Source: Desulfothermus sp964427155 (lineage in GTDB: Bacteria > Desulfobacterota > Desulfovibrionia > Desulfovibrionales > Desulfothermaceae). From it: 64,000 nucleotides of DNA. Under the pieces are notes generated by a model, which was given only the letters and a program-made list of their open reading frames with translations, searched no databases and was not told where the DNA came from. Below, piece after piece: positions 6,939 through 15,067 of the stretch. The stretch is taken from assembly GCA_964427155.1 (NCBI GenBank), contig CAYRSC010000016.1, forward strand, positions 117,139-181,138. The letters are read 5' to 3'. The position numbers and the translations under genes are program-made. The stretch's first letter is position 1. The number at the start of each line of letters is the position of its first letter.

Positions 6939-7337
6939 CTATATCTTCCTCTTTTTCCATAGTTGAATCTCTTGCATCTTTTTTCTTCTTTCACGTGCCA
7001 GGGATTTTGCAATAAGAGATTGATTTTTCTTATAGCCCCATTTCTTTTTGTATTCCTCTGGTGTTAGACCATGACTTTTGAGATGTCTCTTTGTAATTAT
7101 TCTGAAAGACTTTCCACACTCCAGACATACAATGGACTTTTCCCTTATTGCCTTCTTTGGGTCAACAGGAGGTTGTTGTTCTTTTTCTTCTTCGTTATTA
7201 AGATCTTTACCCTCTATAATTTCTTTTAATTGGTTGGCCAGACTCTTTACCATAGAAGTTATTTCTTCCTCTGTCATGTTCCTTACACTTGCCTGGGCCT
7301 TCACAATCTCCAATGCCTGTTTTATGTATTCTTCCAT
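6939..7337 (-). CDS. mucR: Ros/MucR family zinc-finger transcriptional regulator
   Basis: 132 residues. The C-terminal half carries the Ros/MucR zinc finger CLECGKSFRIITKRHLKSHG (Cys2 then His-x3-His) followed by LTPEEYKKKWGY and a basic tail, the DNA-binding signature of this family, which acts as global H-NS-like regulators in proteobacteria. Residues 1-30 contain the short helical N-terminal segment used for oligomerisation; a charged, acidic linker follows. A good ribosome site (AAGGAGG) precedes ATG 7337. It is transcribed from its own promoter in the AT-rich region upstream and lies just before the cbpAB leader, so read-through or regulation of that locus is possible but unproven. Confidence 0.88.
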   Translation of the reverse strand: MEEYIKQALEIVKAQASVRNMTEEEITSMVKSLANQLKEIIEGKDLNNEEEKEQQPPVDPKKAIREKSIVCLECGKSFRIITKRHLKSHGLTPEEYKKKWGYKKNQSLIAKSLARERRKKMQEIQLWKKRKI

Positions 7338-7658
7338 TCTGAAACCCTCCTTATAACACTTTTAAATTTTTAAAAATATCTCTATCCACCATGGAAAGAA
7401 ATATATTTTTTTAGCCAATCCCACACTAAAACTTTAAGACAGTTTATACATCTATATATGATGCGTCAAGAGGTTATTATGATTTTTATCATAAAAAATC
7501 AACAAATTTTGCTATTTTATTAAATTTTTTTATAGCATTAATGTGAGAAATAGAAAAGTAGTCACAGCTCAAGCAAATCCTTTTCAAATGAGGATTGCAG
7601 ACCCTTATAGGGGAGACATCATGGATGGATTTTTTTAGGGAGACCCTTTTTTGAATCT
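7338..7658. other. AT-rich intergenic region with inverted repeats
   Basis: About 320 bases between mucR and the end of surE with no gene that I can support. It holds the mucR promoter and two inverted repeats: TTATGAT-TTTT-ATCATAA at 7477-7494, just upstream of that promoter's -35 box, and TGCTAT/ATAGCA arms at 7510-7515 and 7532-7537. MucR-type proteins favour AT-rich DNA, so autoregulation here is a reasonable guess. Confidence 0.6.
7443..7469 (-). promoter_or_regulatory. candidate mucR promoter
   Basis: On the minus strand TTGACG (7464-7469) is followed after 15 bases by TATAAA (7443-7448), or after 17 by TAAACT, leaving a leader of about 100 bases before mucR. Confidence 0.4.
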
Positions 7659-8414
7659 TTAATTGGAGTAAATTTCCTCTTCCAGAGATCTTAGCAAGTT
7701 AGAGGCAGTAAAGTTAAATGCAAGGGGAGTGAGTGTTACATAGCCCCTGGATAAGAGATCCCTATCGGTTCCCTCCTGGACCTTTTCTGGAGGGATATAT
7801 CCACAGAGCCAGTAGTAGGTCTTTCCTCTGGGGTCCTGTCTTTTTTCATACCAGTCTTCATATACCGCCTGGGTCTGGGGACATACTTTTATTCCCTTTG
7901 AGTCTTTGATGCCACATCTGGGAAAATTTAGGTTTATCACATAACCCCGGTACCTCTTCCACTGTATCTTTTCAATAAGGGAAGAGACGAACATGGCCTC
8001 TTCCTCCAGGGTGGAGGGGGAAAAATCGTCTATGGAGATGGCCATGGAGGGGATCTTTGCAAGGGCCGCTTCTGTGGCAGCAGCCACTGTGCCAGAGTAG
8101 AGCACATCTACCCCCACATTGGCGCCAGTGTTTATCCCTGAGAGAAGTAGCTGGGGAGGAGAATCCAGGATGGTGGTTAGACCTAGTTTTACACAATCCA
8201 CAGGGGTCCCCGATACCCCAATCCCCTCAAAACCATTGTCTCTTACTTTTTTTATCCTGAGGGGAGAGGAGATAGTAACCGCATGTCCAACTGCTGACTG
8301 TTCGGTGAGTGGCGCTATTACCTCTATCTTATGGCCTTGACGCTCTAATGCCTTTACCAGGTCTCTCAGGCCAATAGACCATATTCCGTCGTCATTGGTA
8401 ACCACTATATTCAT
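7659..8414 (-). CDS. surE: 5'/3'-nucleotidase SurE
   Basis: A 251-residue SurE protein, the normal family length. NDDG at the N-terminus (TNDDGI) supplies the two metal-binding aspartates; QSAVGHA and SGINTGANVG supply the serine and asparagine ligands. SurE dephosphorylates nucleoside 5'- and 3'-monophosphates, and in some bacteria polyphosphate, and is a stationary-phase housekeeping enzyme. The ATG at 8412-8414 follows AAGGTAAAG. It is divergent from the nuclease gene that starts at 8515, with about 100 bases between them. Confidence 0.95.
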   Translation of the reverse strand: MNIVVTNDDGIWSIGLRDLVKALERQGHKIEVIAPLTEQSAVGHAVTISSPLRIKKVRDNGFEGIGVSGTPVDCVKLGLTTILDSPPQLLLSGINTGANVGVDVLYSGTVAAATEAALAKIPSMAISIDDFSPSTLEEEAMFVSSLIEKIQWKRYRGYVINLNFPRCGIKDSKGIKVCPQTQAVYEDWYEKRQDPRGKTYYWLCGYIPPEKVQEGTDRDLLSRGYVTLTPLAFNFTASNLLRSLEEEIYSN

Positions 8415-8458
8415 CTTTACCTTGTGTTTTTTTTACGTTACAAAGGCCCCATATGGCT

Positions 8459-8487
8459 TTGACCAGGTGCCGTTTTTAACCAATAAT
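8459..8487 (+). promoter_or_regulatory. sigma-70-type promoter of the yhaM-tmk operon
   Basis: TTGACC (8459-8464), 17-base spacer, AATAAT (8482-8487); each box has five of six consensus bases. The predicted transcript start is about 20 bases before ATG 8515, which supports that start codon. Confidence 0.6.
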
Positions 8488-8514
8488 ATTTACAATTTCA
8501 AGTTTATAATTGAG

Positions 8515-9549
8515 ATGATTGAGAAGAAGGGCTTTATAAAGGATTTGAGACAGGGAGAGAAGGTAGAGGACGTCTTTCTCTTGGTCAGGGCAAAGCAGTG
8601 GGTCTCCAAAAATGGAGACCCTTATTGGGACCTGGAGTTGCAGGATAGGACTGGAAGGATTCCTGGGAAGATATGGTATCCTGCCTCTGTGCGTTATCCC
8701 AGTATTGAGGAGGAGAGTTTTTTTTATATAAAGGGATATGTGGATTCTTTCAGGGATAATCTTCAGGTAGTAATAAATGAGCTTTTGGCAGTAGAAGAGG
8801 GGGAAGTATCCTGGGAGGACTTTTTGCCATGTGTGAAAACCTCTCCTGAAGAGTTAATGGAAGAGTTAGAGGGTCTGTGCAAAAGAGAACTCAGATACAA
8901 ACCCTGGAGACGACTATGTGGACTGATCCTAACAGATGATTATATAAGGGAGAAGTTCCTTATATGTCCCGCCGCCAAGTCCATACATCATGCCTATCGG
9001 GGGGGACTTTTAGAGCATACCTTGAGTGTTTGCAAAATATGTCTTAAAATATGTGATCTCTTTGAAGACCTGGACAGGGAGATATTGCTGGTGGCGGCCA
9101 CCTTGCACGATCTGGGAAAGATAGAAGAATTTATGGGAAAGGTGTCCATAGACTATTCTGATAAGGGACAGCTTCTGGGACATATCATACTTGGCCTGGA
9201 GATGCTCTCTCCCTTTTTGAAGAAGGTGGGAGACATAGAGGAAGGCCTCATCCTCCACCTTAAACACCTCATCTTGAGCCATCATGGAGAATATGAATTT
9301 GGTTCCCCCAGGATCCCTCTTACCCGGGAGGCCTTTGTGCTTCATCTTGCAGACAACCTGGATGCAAAACTAAATACCATTTCCAGTCTCCTTCAGTCCC
9401 TGGAAGGGGAAGAGGAAAATTGGTCCAGATATCAAAGGTCCCTGGAGAGAAGGATATTTAGACCGCTCAATACCCTTGACCTGTTGGAGGATAGGAAAAG
9501 GGAAGGTAGGAGGTTGGTTACCCAGTGTTTATTACCTTTGAAGGAATAG
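8515..9549 (+). CDS. YhaM-type 3'-5' exoribonuclease (OB-fold plus HD)
   Basis: About residues 10-100 form an OB-fold nucleic-acid-binding domain (VFLLVRAKQW, GDPYWDLELQDRTGRIPGKIW). The rest is an HD domain: HHAYRGGLLEHTLSV, ATLHDLGKIEE (the HD pair) and LSHHGEYEFGSP. This is the YhaM/CBF1 layout, an exonuclease acting on RNA and single-stranded DNA from the 3' end. The frame extends back into the surE promoter region, but the promoter at 8459-8487 places the transcript start after those codons, so ATG 8515 is preferred even though its ribosome site is weak. Its 3' end overlaps tmk by 25 bases. Confidence 0.85.
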   Translation: MIEKKGFIKDLRQGEKVEDVFLLVRAKQWVSKNGDPYWDLELQDRTGRIPGKIWYPASVRYPSIEEESFFYIKGYVDSFRDNLQVVINELLAVEEGEVSWEDFLPCVKTSPEELMEELEGLCKRELRYKPWRRLCGLILTDDYIREKFLICPAAKSIHHAYRGGLLEHTLSVCKICLKICDLFEDLDREILLVAATLHDLGKIEEFMGKVSIDYSDKGQLLGHIILGLEMLSPFLKKVGDIEEGLILHLKHLILSHHGEYEFGSPRIPLTREAFVLHLADNLDAKLNTISSLLQSLEGEEENWSRYQRSLERRIFRPLNTLDLLEDRKREGRRLVTQCLLPLKE

Positions 9550-10169
9550 AGGGGTGTGGAAAGAGCACCCAGAGCAGACGGCTTTACAACAGATTGAAGG
9601 AGGCGGGACATGAGGTGGTCCTCTCCCGAGAGCCTGGGGGATGTGAGCTTGGGCAGAAGGTGAGGGCTATAGTCCTAAATCCCTCCCTCCAGATAGGTCA
9701 ACATGCAGAGCTGTTTTTATATCTGGCGGCAAGGGCCCAGCATGTTGAGGAGTTAATTGAGCCCTCTCTGGAGAGGCACAGGACAGTAATTGTGGACAGG
9801 TTTAATGATTCTACCCTGGCCTATCAGGGATATGGGAGGGGATTCCCCAGAGAGCTCCTGTTTCGTCTGTGTCATTTTGCATCTAAAGGTATATGGCCAG
9901 ATGTGACGCTGCTGCTGGATCTCCCTGTGGAAGAGGCACTGGCCCGGGCCAGAGAGAGGAATAAGAGAGAGGGGATTGAAGATAAAGAGGGCCGATTTGA
10001 GGGGGAGTCCCTTTCTTTTCACAGGCAAGTGAGAATGGGATATCTGGATATTGCCCGTCGTTATCCTGAACGGGTGGTGGTTATTGATGCCAGGGGAGAT
10101 GTGGAAGAGGTGGGAGAGATAATCTGGCAGGAGATATGTAAGAGGCTCGCCCATGGATGCAATGGATAA
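9525..10169 (+). CDS. tmk: thymidylate kinase
   Basis: 214 residues, standard length. P-loop GIEGCGKST, SREPGG, DRFNDSTLAYQGYGRG (the DR motif and dTMP-binding region) and a LID segment rich in Arg/Lys/Glu near residue 145 identify dTMP kinase, which makes dTDP for DNA synthesis. Translation starts at GTG 9525 behind AGGAGG, inside the end of the preceding nuclease gene, and the end overlaps the methylase gene by 17 bases, so the three genes form a tightly coupled operon. Confidence 0.95.
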   Translation: MFITFEGIEGCGKSTQSRRLYNRLKEAGHEVVLSREPGGCELGQKVRAIVLNPSLQIGQHAELFLYLAARAQHVEELIEPSLERHRTVIVDRFNDSTLAYQGYGRGFPRELLFRLCHFASKGIWPDVTLLLDLPVEEALARARERNKREGIEDKEGRFEGESLSFHRQVRMGYLDIARRYPERVVVIDARGDVEEVGEIIWQEICKRLAHGCNG

Positions 10170-10944
10170 TCTGGCAGTAGTATTATGTGAGACCAAGTAT
10201 TCTGAAAATATAGGGTCTGTTGCCCGGGCGTGCGTGAATATGGGTTGCGGTAACCTCTTGTTGGTAAATCCCAGGGAGTTTGATCTCTCCCGGGCTCTAC
10301 CCCTTGCCACTCCAAAGGGTAGATGGGTGTTGGAGGGGGCGGGGATATTTTCCTCCCTGGAGGTGGCCATAGGCGATTTTCATAAGGTATATGGTACCAC
10401 TGCGCGCACAGGGGGATGGCGAAAAAGGGTGTTACTCCCAGGACAGGCCGCAGAGTCTATCTGTGAGGACCTGGTGGCGGGAAGAAAGGTGGCCCTGGTG
10501 TTTGGGCCTGAGGATACAGGCCTTACAAATCAGGAGATAGATCTTTGTGGTCAGCTTATAACCATTCCCACTTCAAAGGATGCCTGGTCCCTTAATATCT
10601 CTCAGGCAGTACTCATTATTTTATATGAGTGTTTTAACAGGCTCTTCCACTGCACCCGTCGTAATCTGGAGAAGGACATAACCCATTACGCCACCCATAG
10701 GGACCTCCAGCTTCTCTTTCAGAGGGCAAAGGAGCTTTTGATTGCCATAGATTTTCTCCTCCCTGAAAATCCTGACTACTTTATGTTGCCCCTGAAGAGG
10801 TTTATTCATCGGATAAACCTCAAGAAGAACGAATATAATCTACTCATGGGGATATGTCGGCAACTCCTGGGATATATAGAGAGACAGAACAGGGTCAGGG
10901 GATCTGGCCTGGAAAAGGAGAGGGGCCACTCCCTGGAATCTTAG
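10153..10944 (+). CDS. TrmJ-like SPOUT RNA methyltransferase
   Basis: A SpoU/TrmH-family trefoil-knot methyltransferase with N-terminal NIGSVARACVNMG, FGPEDTGLTNQEID and the knot motif SLNISQAV; the extended C-terminal helical region places it with the TrmJ (group 1) branch, which 2'-O-methylates position 32 in the tRNA anticodon loop using SAM. The exact position modified cannot be read from sequence. ATG 10153 lies in the tmk 3' end. It is the third gene of the nuclease-tmk-methylase operon. Confidence 0.85.
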   Translation: MDAMDNLAVVLCETKYSENIGSVARACVNMGCGNLLLVNPREFDLSRALPLATPKGRWVLEGAGIFSSLEVAIGDFHKVYGTTARTGGWRKRVLLPGQAAESICEDLVAGRKVALVFGPEDTGLTNQEIDLCGQLITIPTSKDAWSLNISQAVLIILYECFNRLFHCTRRNLEKDITHYATHRDLQLLFQRAKELLIAIDFLLPENPDYFMLPLKRFIHRINLKKNEYNLLMGICRQLLGYIERQNRVRGSGLEKERGHSLES

Positions 10945-11012
10945 AAATTTGCTTGTAAAAACAGGAGATTTAAGATAAATTTCTTAGAAAAAACAAAAGA
11001 GGAGAGGGGCCT

Positions 11013-11486
11013 ATGGATGATATGAAGATGAGACATGACGACATGCTTCAACTTGTCTCCTTCAAGTTGGGGGATGAAGAATTTGGGGTAGATATAATGC
11101 AGGTGCAGGAGATAATCCGGATGCAGAATATAACTTCTGTGCCAAATGCCCCTGACTTTGTGGAAGGGGTGATTAATCTAAGGGGACGCGTTATTCCTAT
11201 AATTGATTTGAGAAAAAGATTTGGGCTTGAGCAAAAGGATCATGATAAGGCCACCAGGATAATTGTGGTAAAGGTGGATGAGATAACAGTGGGGCTGGTT
11301 GTGGATGAGGTCTCAGAGGTTTTGAGGATACCCAAAGAGACCGTGGAGCCCCCACCACCAATTGTAGCTGGAGTGGAGTCTGAGTACATAAGTGGGGTGG
11401 GAAAGCTGGAAGATAGGCTTCTCATCCTTCTGGACCTGAGCAAGACCCTGAGTAAGGAAGAAAAGGCCTCCCTGGAGATGCTCTAA
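11013..11486 (+). CDS. cheW: chemotaxis coupling protein CheW
   Basis: A single CheW domain of 157 residues: LVSFKLGDEEFGVDIMQVQEII, VNLRG-type segment INLRGRVIPIIDLRKRFG, and IVVKVDEITVGLVVDEV. CheW bridges receptors and CheA in chemosensory arrays at or near the membrane. It has a good ribosome site (GAGGAGAGG). It is separated from and opposite in direction to the main chemotaxis operon, and lies directly ahead of a HAD gene by two bases, so it may be the array's single-domain adaptor alongside the triple-CheW protein. Confidence 0.93.
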   Translation: MDDMKMRHDDMLQLVSFKLGDEEFGVDIMQVQEIIRMQNITSVPNAPDFVEGVINLRGRVIPIIDLRKRFGLEQKDHDKATRIIVVKVDEITVGLVVDEVSEVLRIPKETVEPPPPIVAGVESEYISGVGKLEDRLLILLDLSKTLSKEEKASLEML

Positions 11487-11488
11487 TT

Positions 11489-12193
11489 ATGGAGGAGTTA
11501 AGATTTCGGGCACTGGTTTCTTCTGACTGGAACGAGTGTCTCTCTCCTGCCCGCCCCTTTGATATCCTTACCTTTGTTTACCCCCAGTTGGAGGAGGTGG
11601 TGGAGGAGACCTTTCTCCTCTATACTGGAAACAGACTTTCCTATAGTGGGGCAGTGGAGCGGCTTCGCGCAAGACTGCCCCGACCCATTACCCAGGAAGA
11701 GGTGGACAGGTATCTGCATGAGAAATTTTCCCTCTATACAGGGACCCAGGAGTTGATCCGGTGGTGCCGGGAGAACCGTATTCTCTTTATGATAAACACT
11801 ACAGGATGGTTTGGTTATTTTCAGAGGGCCTTTGCCGCCTCCCTTATACCAGCGGTGGATTGTCTCTCTGCCAGTACCTTTCTGGTGTTTGACCAGCCAT
11901 TTCCCACATCCTGTCATTATCCCCTGGAGGAGATAGAGGATAAGCCCAAAAATACAGCTTATGTGATGGAGAGATACTCCATTGAAAAGGTGGTGATTAT
12001 AGGAGATAGCGGGGGAGATGGACCACACTTTGAGTGGGGAAGGGGAATAGGGGCGCTTTTAATTGGTTCAATGACAAAACTGTCCCTGGAGAGATATTGC
12101 TCTATGCGGAATATCTCCATTGATGTGAAGGTGGGAGATGGAGAGTCTATAGAGGTAGAGAAGATAGTTGCGGCTATTGAGTCCTTCTTATAA
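11489..12193 (+). CDS. HAD-like hydrolase
   Basis: 234 residues with a Rossmann-like layout. The first motif reads SSDWNECLSP, so the usual DxD becomes D-W-N, and a later motif IIGDSGGDGPHFEWG supplies the acidic pair of HAD motif IV; MINTTGWFG is the serine/threonine motif II. The second aspartate of motif I, needed as acid/base by most HAD phosphatases, is replaced by Asn, which would fit a variant phosphatase or another phosphoryl-transfer role. Substrate unknown. It follows cheW by two bases, so the two are co-translated; whether it acts in signalling is not shown by the sequence. Confidence 0.65.
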   Translation: MEELRFRALVSSDWNECLSPARPFDILTFVYPQLEEVVEETFLLYTGNRLSYSGAVERLRARLPRPITQEEVDRYLHEKFSLYTGTQELIRWCRENRILFMINTTGWFGYFQRAFAASLIPAVDCLSASTFLVFDQPFPTSCHYPLEEIEDKPKNTAYVMERYSIEKVVIIGDSGGDGPHFEWGRGIGALLIGSMTKLSLERYCSMRNISIDVKVGDGESIEVEKIVAAIESFL

Positions 12194-12225
12194 ACACCTT
12201 ATGCCTTTATGCCTGCCCCTTGAAT

Positions 12226-13566
12226 ATGGCATTCAATAAACAGCTAAAGATAATCCTGGACTGTATTGCAGATGGCGTATTTACTGTGGATAGGGAATGG
12301 AACATTACCTATTTCAATCGTGCCGCAGAGACAATTGTGGGTATCTTCAGAAAAGATGCCCTGGGAAAGAAGTGCTGGGATGTATTCCATTCTTCCGCAT
12401 GTGATGGGAGGTGTATCCTGCAGGAGGCACTAAGGCTTGGGAGGGAGATAACCAACAAGTCCATCTTTATATTAAAGGAGGGGGGAGAGAAGATACCCAT
12501 CAGTATAAGTGCTTCCCCTCTTTATGATGAGGATGGAAACCTCATTGGGGGAGTGGAGACCTTCAGGGACCTGTCTGAACTTCAGATGATCCAGCAGAGG
12601 ATGCGACATGCCTATTGTAAATACGATATAGTGGGAAAGAGCCCTTCTATAAAAAAGGTACTGGGGATCCTTCCCCAGATAGCCATGAGTAGTGCCACAG
12701 TGCTCATTACTGGAGAGTCTGGTACAGGAAAGGAATTGGTGGCACGGGCCATTCATAACCTGAGTATGAGGAAGACAGGACCATTTGTGATAATAAATTG
12801 TGGCTCCCTTCCAGAAGGTCTTTTGGAATCTGAACTATTTGGATACAAGAAAGGTGCCTTTACTGATGCCAGGCGGGACAAGCCTGGAAGATTCAAATTG
12901 GCACAGGGAGGCACCTTGTTTCTGGACGAGATAGGGGAGATGCCCCCTTCTCTTCAGGCAAAACTCCTGCGAGTCCTGGAAGATAGGTGCATATATCCCT
13001 TGGGGGGAATTGAAGGAGAAAAGGTGGATGTTAGGGTGGTGGCGGCCACCAACAGGGACCTGAAAAAGGCGGTGGAGGAGGGTAGCTTCAGGTTGGACCT
13101 TTATTACCGACTCAATGTGGCCCATATCCATCTTCCCCCATTAAGGGAGAGGAGGGAGGATATCCCCCTCCTTATAGAACATTTTATTTCTCGTTTTAAT
13201 GTGCTGGAGGGCCACAATATAAAGGGGGTTTCAGAGGATGTAATGGCCCTTCTCATGAGGCATGACTATCCTGGAAATATAAGGGAACTGGAAAATATAG
13301 TGGAATATGCCTTTATCCTTTGCAGGGAGGAGTTTATCCATCTCCACCATCTCCCTGACTATCTCCATCCCCTCAAATTCAACGGGAGCCTCTCTCCTGC
13401 AGATGTGCCCATGACCCTGGAGGAGATAAAATGCAGGGCCGTGGAGATGGCCTTGCGTCGCAATAGGGGGAAGAAGATGGCCACCTGCAGGGAGCTTGGG
13501 ATATCCAAGGACACATTGAGACGCATGATACAAAGGTGCAGGGAAAGATATGGACTGAAGATGTAA
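12226..13566 (+). CDS. PAS-domain sigma-54 activator with GAFTDA loop
   Basis: Residues 1-125 are a PAS sensor domain (ILDCIADGVFTVDREWNITYF, a Cys-rich FHSSACDGRC segment, then a typical FRDLSE end). The AAA+ domain follows with GESGTGKE, GGTLFLDEIGE, AATNRDL and LPPLRER; the sigma-54 contact loop reads GAFTDA instead of GAFTGA. A C-terminal Fis-like helix-turn-helix (CRELGISKDTLRRMIQRC) binds enhancer DNA. The two cysteines in the PAS core could hold a metal, cluster or redox switch. The ATG at 12226 is preferred to TTG 12220; no strong ribosome site is visible. It ends the plus-strand run and converges with the chemotaxis operon. Confidence 0.9.
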   Translation: MAFNKQLKIILDCIADGVFTVDREWNITYFNRAAETIVGIFRKDALGKKCWDVFHSSACDGRCILQEALRLGREITNKSIFILKEGGEKIPISISASPLYDEDGNLIGGVETFRDLSELQMIQQRMRHAYCKYDIVGKSPSIKKVLGILPQIAMSSATVLITGESGTGKELVARAIHNLSMRKTGPFVIINCGSLPEGLLESELFGYKKGAFTDARRDKPGRFKLAQGGTLFLDEIGEMPPSLQAKLLRVLEDRCIYPLGGIEGEKVDVRVVAATNRDLKKAVEEGSFRLDLYYRLNVAHIHLPPLRERREDIPLLIEHFISRFNVLEGHNIKGVSEDVMALLMRHDYPGNIRELENIVEYAFILCREEFIHLHHLPDYLHPLKFNGSLSPADVPMTLEEIKCRAVEMALRRNRGKKMATCRELGISKDTLRRMIQRCRERYGLKM

Positions 13567-13662
13567 GTGCCTTCCCAGTGGTGGGCCAACGCCTATCCCT
13601 GCCATGATCCATAATATACCCTCTTCACCCTAGTAAAACTAAAGGGTATTCTCCACCCCTTT

Positions 13663-14028
13663 CTAGGGGATAACCTTCTTGATGACAGCAAGGAGGTCAT
13701 TGGGTTTTACTGGTTTTACCAACCATCCAGTGGCCCCTGCCTTTTTGGCCTCCATCCTCTTCTTTTGTTCGGATTCAGTGGTGAGCATGAGGATGGGTAT
13801 AAACCTGTAGCCTGGCAGTTTTCTTACCTCTTTTATAAGGGTTATTCCATCCATAAGGGGCATGTTTAGGTCTGTGATAATGAGGTTTGGCTTGAGCCCC
13901 CCTTTTAACTTCTCCAGGGCCTCTTTGCCGTTTTTTGCCTTTTCTACCCCATAACCTGCTCTTTTAAGGACATTTTCCATACTCATTAGCAAGGTGGCAG
14001 AATCATCAACCAGAAATATCTTTTTCAT
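13663..14028 (-). CDS. CheY-like single-domain response regulator
   Basis: 121 residues beginning MKKIFLVDDSATLLMSM: the acidic pair DD, phospho-acceptor Asp in LIITDLNMPLMDG, Thr in MLTTES and Lys in LVKPVKP are all present, so it is a complete receiver. It lacks an output domain. An open frame extends 39 codons upstream, but the ATG at 14028 has a ribosome site (AAAGGAGCGAGG) and the protein then matches the family length. It is the last gene of the chemotaxis operon. As the second CheY it may be a phosphate sink or a separate output. A short hairpin CCCCT-TTCT-AGGGG overlaps its stop. Confidence 0.9.
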   Translation of the reverse strand: MKKIFLVDDSATLLMSMENVLKRAGYGVEKAKNGKEALEKLKGGLKPNLIITDLNMPLMDGITLIKEVRKLPGYRFIPILMLTTESEQKKRMEAKKAGATGWLVKPVKPNDLLAVIKKVIP

Positions 14029-14065
14029 AACCTCGCTCCTTTTGTTTGAAATTACTGCCTTATTT

Positions 14066-14827
14066 TCACAATCTCTCTCTAAGCAGGAGTTCCACCTCTT
14101 CGCATAAGAGGTAGTAATCCATTGCCCCTGCACTCCGTGGTGCAAAATATCTCACTGGCATACCTGCATTAAATGCCTCTGCCAGTTTCACGTTGGTGCG
14201 AATGGGTCTCAATATCCTCCTTTTTCCAAATGATGCACTCAGTGTCTTTATTACCTCTTTGTGCATCCTCAACCGTCTGTCCAGCATAATTGGTACAAGT
14301 CCCAGAAGTTTGAGCTCATTATTGTGCCTTACCGCCACCCTGTAGAAGAGGGTGGCCATCTGTTTTACCCCAATTGCCGCAAGAAAGTGGGGTAAGAATG
14401 GGATTATAACCACGTTGGAGCAGGAGAGGGCGGCCATGAGGAAGAGGTCCAGGGTGGGAGGGGTATCCAAGACTACTCTGTCAAAGTCTTTTTTGAGGGG
14501 GACAAGTCCTTCCCTCAATCTATCATGTGTATCCTGGGCATCTGAAGGCACAAAGTTCAGGTCAGCAGGGGCAATAAAGAGGTTCTCAAAAGGAGTGGGA
14601 TAGATGGCATCTTTTATTTGAAATCCCTTTGTATTGAATACCTCATGGATATAATGCTCAAATCCATTTACGTCCTTAAACCCCACTCCCCAGGCCACAT
14701 GACCCTGGGTATCCAGGTCTATGAGCAGGGTCCTATATCCCTTAGCCGCCATCTCAGCAGCCAGATTTACCGCAGTGGTGGTCTTGCCAGTTCCACCCTT
14801 TCTATTGGCAATGGAGATAATTATCAT
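14066..14827 (-). CDS. ParA/Soj-family ATPase of the chemotaxis operon
   Basis: 253 residues with the deviant Walker A KGGTGKTT near the N-terminus, LLIDLDTQGH and VVLDTPPTLD, the hallmarks of ParA/MinD ATPases. In other bacteria ParA homologues inside che operons (ParC, PpfA) position chemoreceptor arrays at a pole or in the cytoplasm and segregate them at division. The gene lies between a STAS-like gene and a CheY gene, and the presence of a soluble receptor in the same operon fits a role in placing a cytoplasmic array. No ParB-like or ParP gene is adjacent in this operon. Confidence 0.88.
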   Translation of the reverse strand: MIIISIANRKGGTGKTTTAVNLAAEMAAKGYRTLLIDLDTQGHVAWGVGFKDVNGFEHYIHEVFNTKGFQIKDAIYPTPFENLFIAPADLNFVPSDAQDTHDRLREGLVPLKKDFDRVVLDTPPTLDLFLMAALSCSNVVIIPFLPHFLAAIGVKQMATLFYRVAVRHNNELKLLGLVPIMLDRRLRMHKEVIKTLSASFGKRRILRPIRTNVKLAEAFNAGMPVRYFAPRSAGAMDYYLLCEEVELLLRERL

Positions 14828-14833
14828 AGGGTC

Positions 14834-15067
14834 TTAATTGGATGTGTTGAATATAAATCTTCCCCAGAATGTGTTCTCCTTTATGCCCTTTATGGTGGGT
14901 TTTACAAGGAGGATACCCTGCAGGATGGCAGTATGGATGTGTTCCATCTCCTCCATATTTACACAGGGCGATGGCTCATTTTTTAGCCATTCAAAAAAAT
15001 CCTCTGCCTCTTCAATGGTGCATATTCCCTTTAAGATGGCGGTATCTCCCTGGTATTCTATAGCCAT
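14834..15067 (-). CDS. small STAS-like protein
   Basis: 77 residues whose pattern (AIEYQGDTAILKGICTIEEA, then a C-V-N-MEEMEHIHTAILQGIL segment) looks like a short STAS domain, in which a beta strand is followed by the helix that carries the phosphorylatable or ligand-binding position; a Thr (HTAI) rather than Ser sits there. It overlaps the end of cheA by 10 bases, so the two are coupled. Small STAS proteins accompany CheA and ParA in several proteobacterial chemosensory operons; the role here is unknown. The exact family assignment is from pattern only. Confidence 0.6.
   Translation of the reverse strand: MAIEYQGDTAILKGICTIEEAEDFFEWLKNEPSPCVNMEEMEHIHTAILQGILLVKPTIKGIKENTFWGRFIFNTSN

Noticed and set aside
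8395..8514. Extended N-terminus of the YhaM-type nuclease
   Set aside because: It overlaps surE and precedes the predicted transcript start at about 8494.
13640..13667. Bidirectional terminator between the sigma-54 activator and cheY-like gene
   Set aside because: Hairpins with CCCCT/AGGGG and CCCT/AGGG arms exist, but stems are short and no T-tract follows on either strand, so I left it out as a feature.
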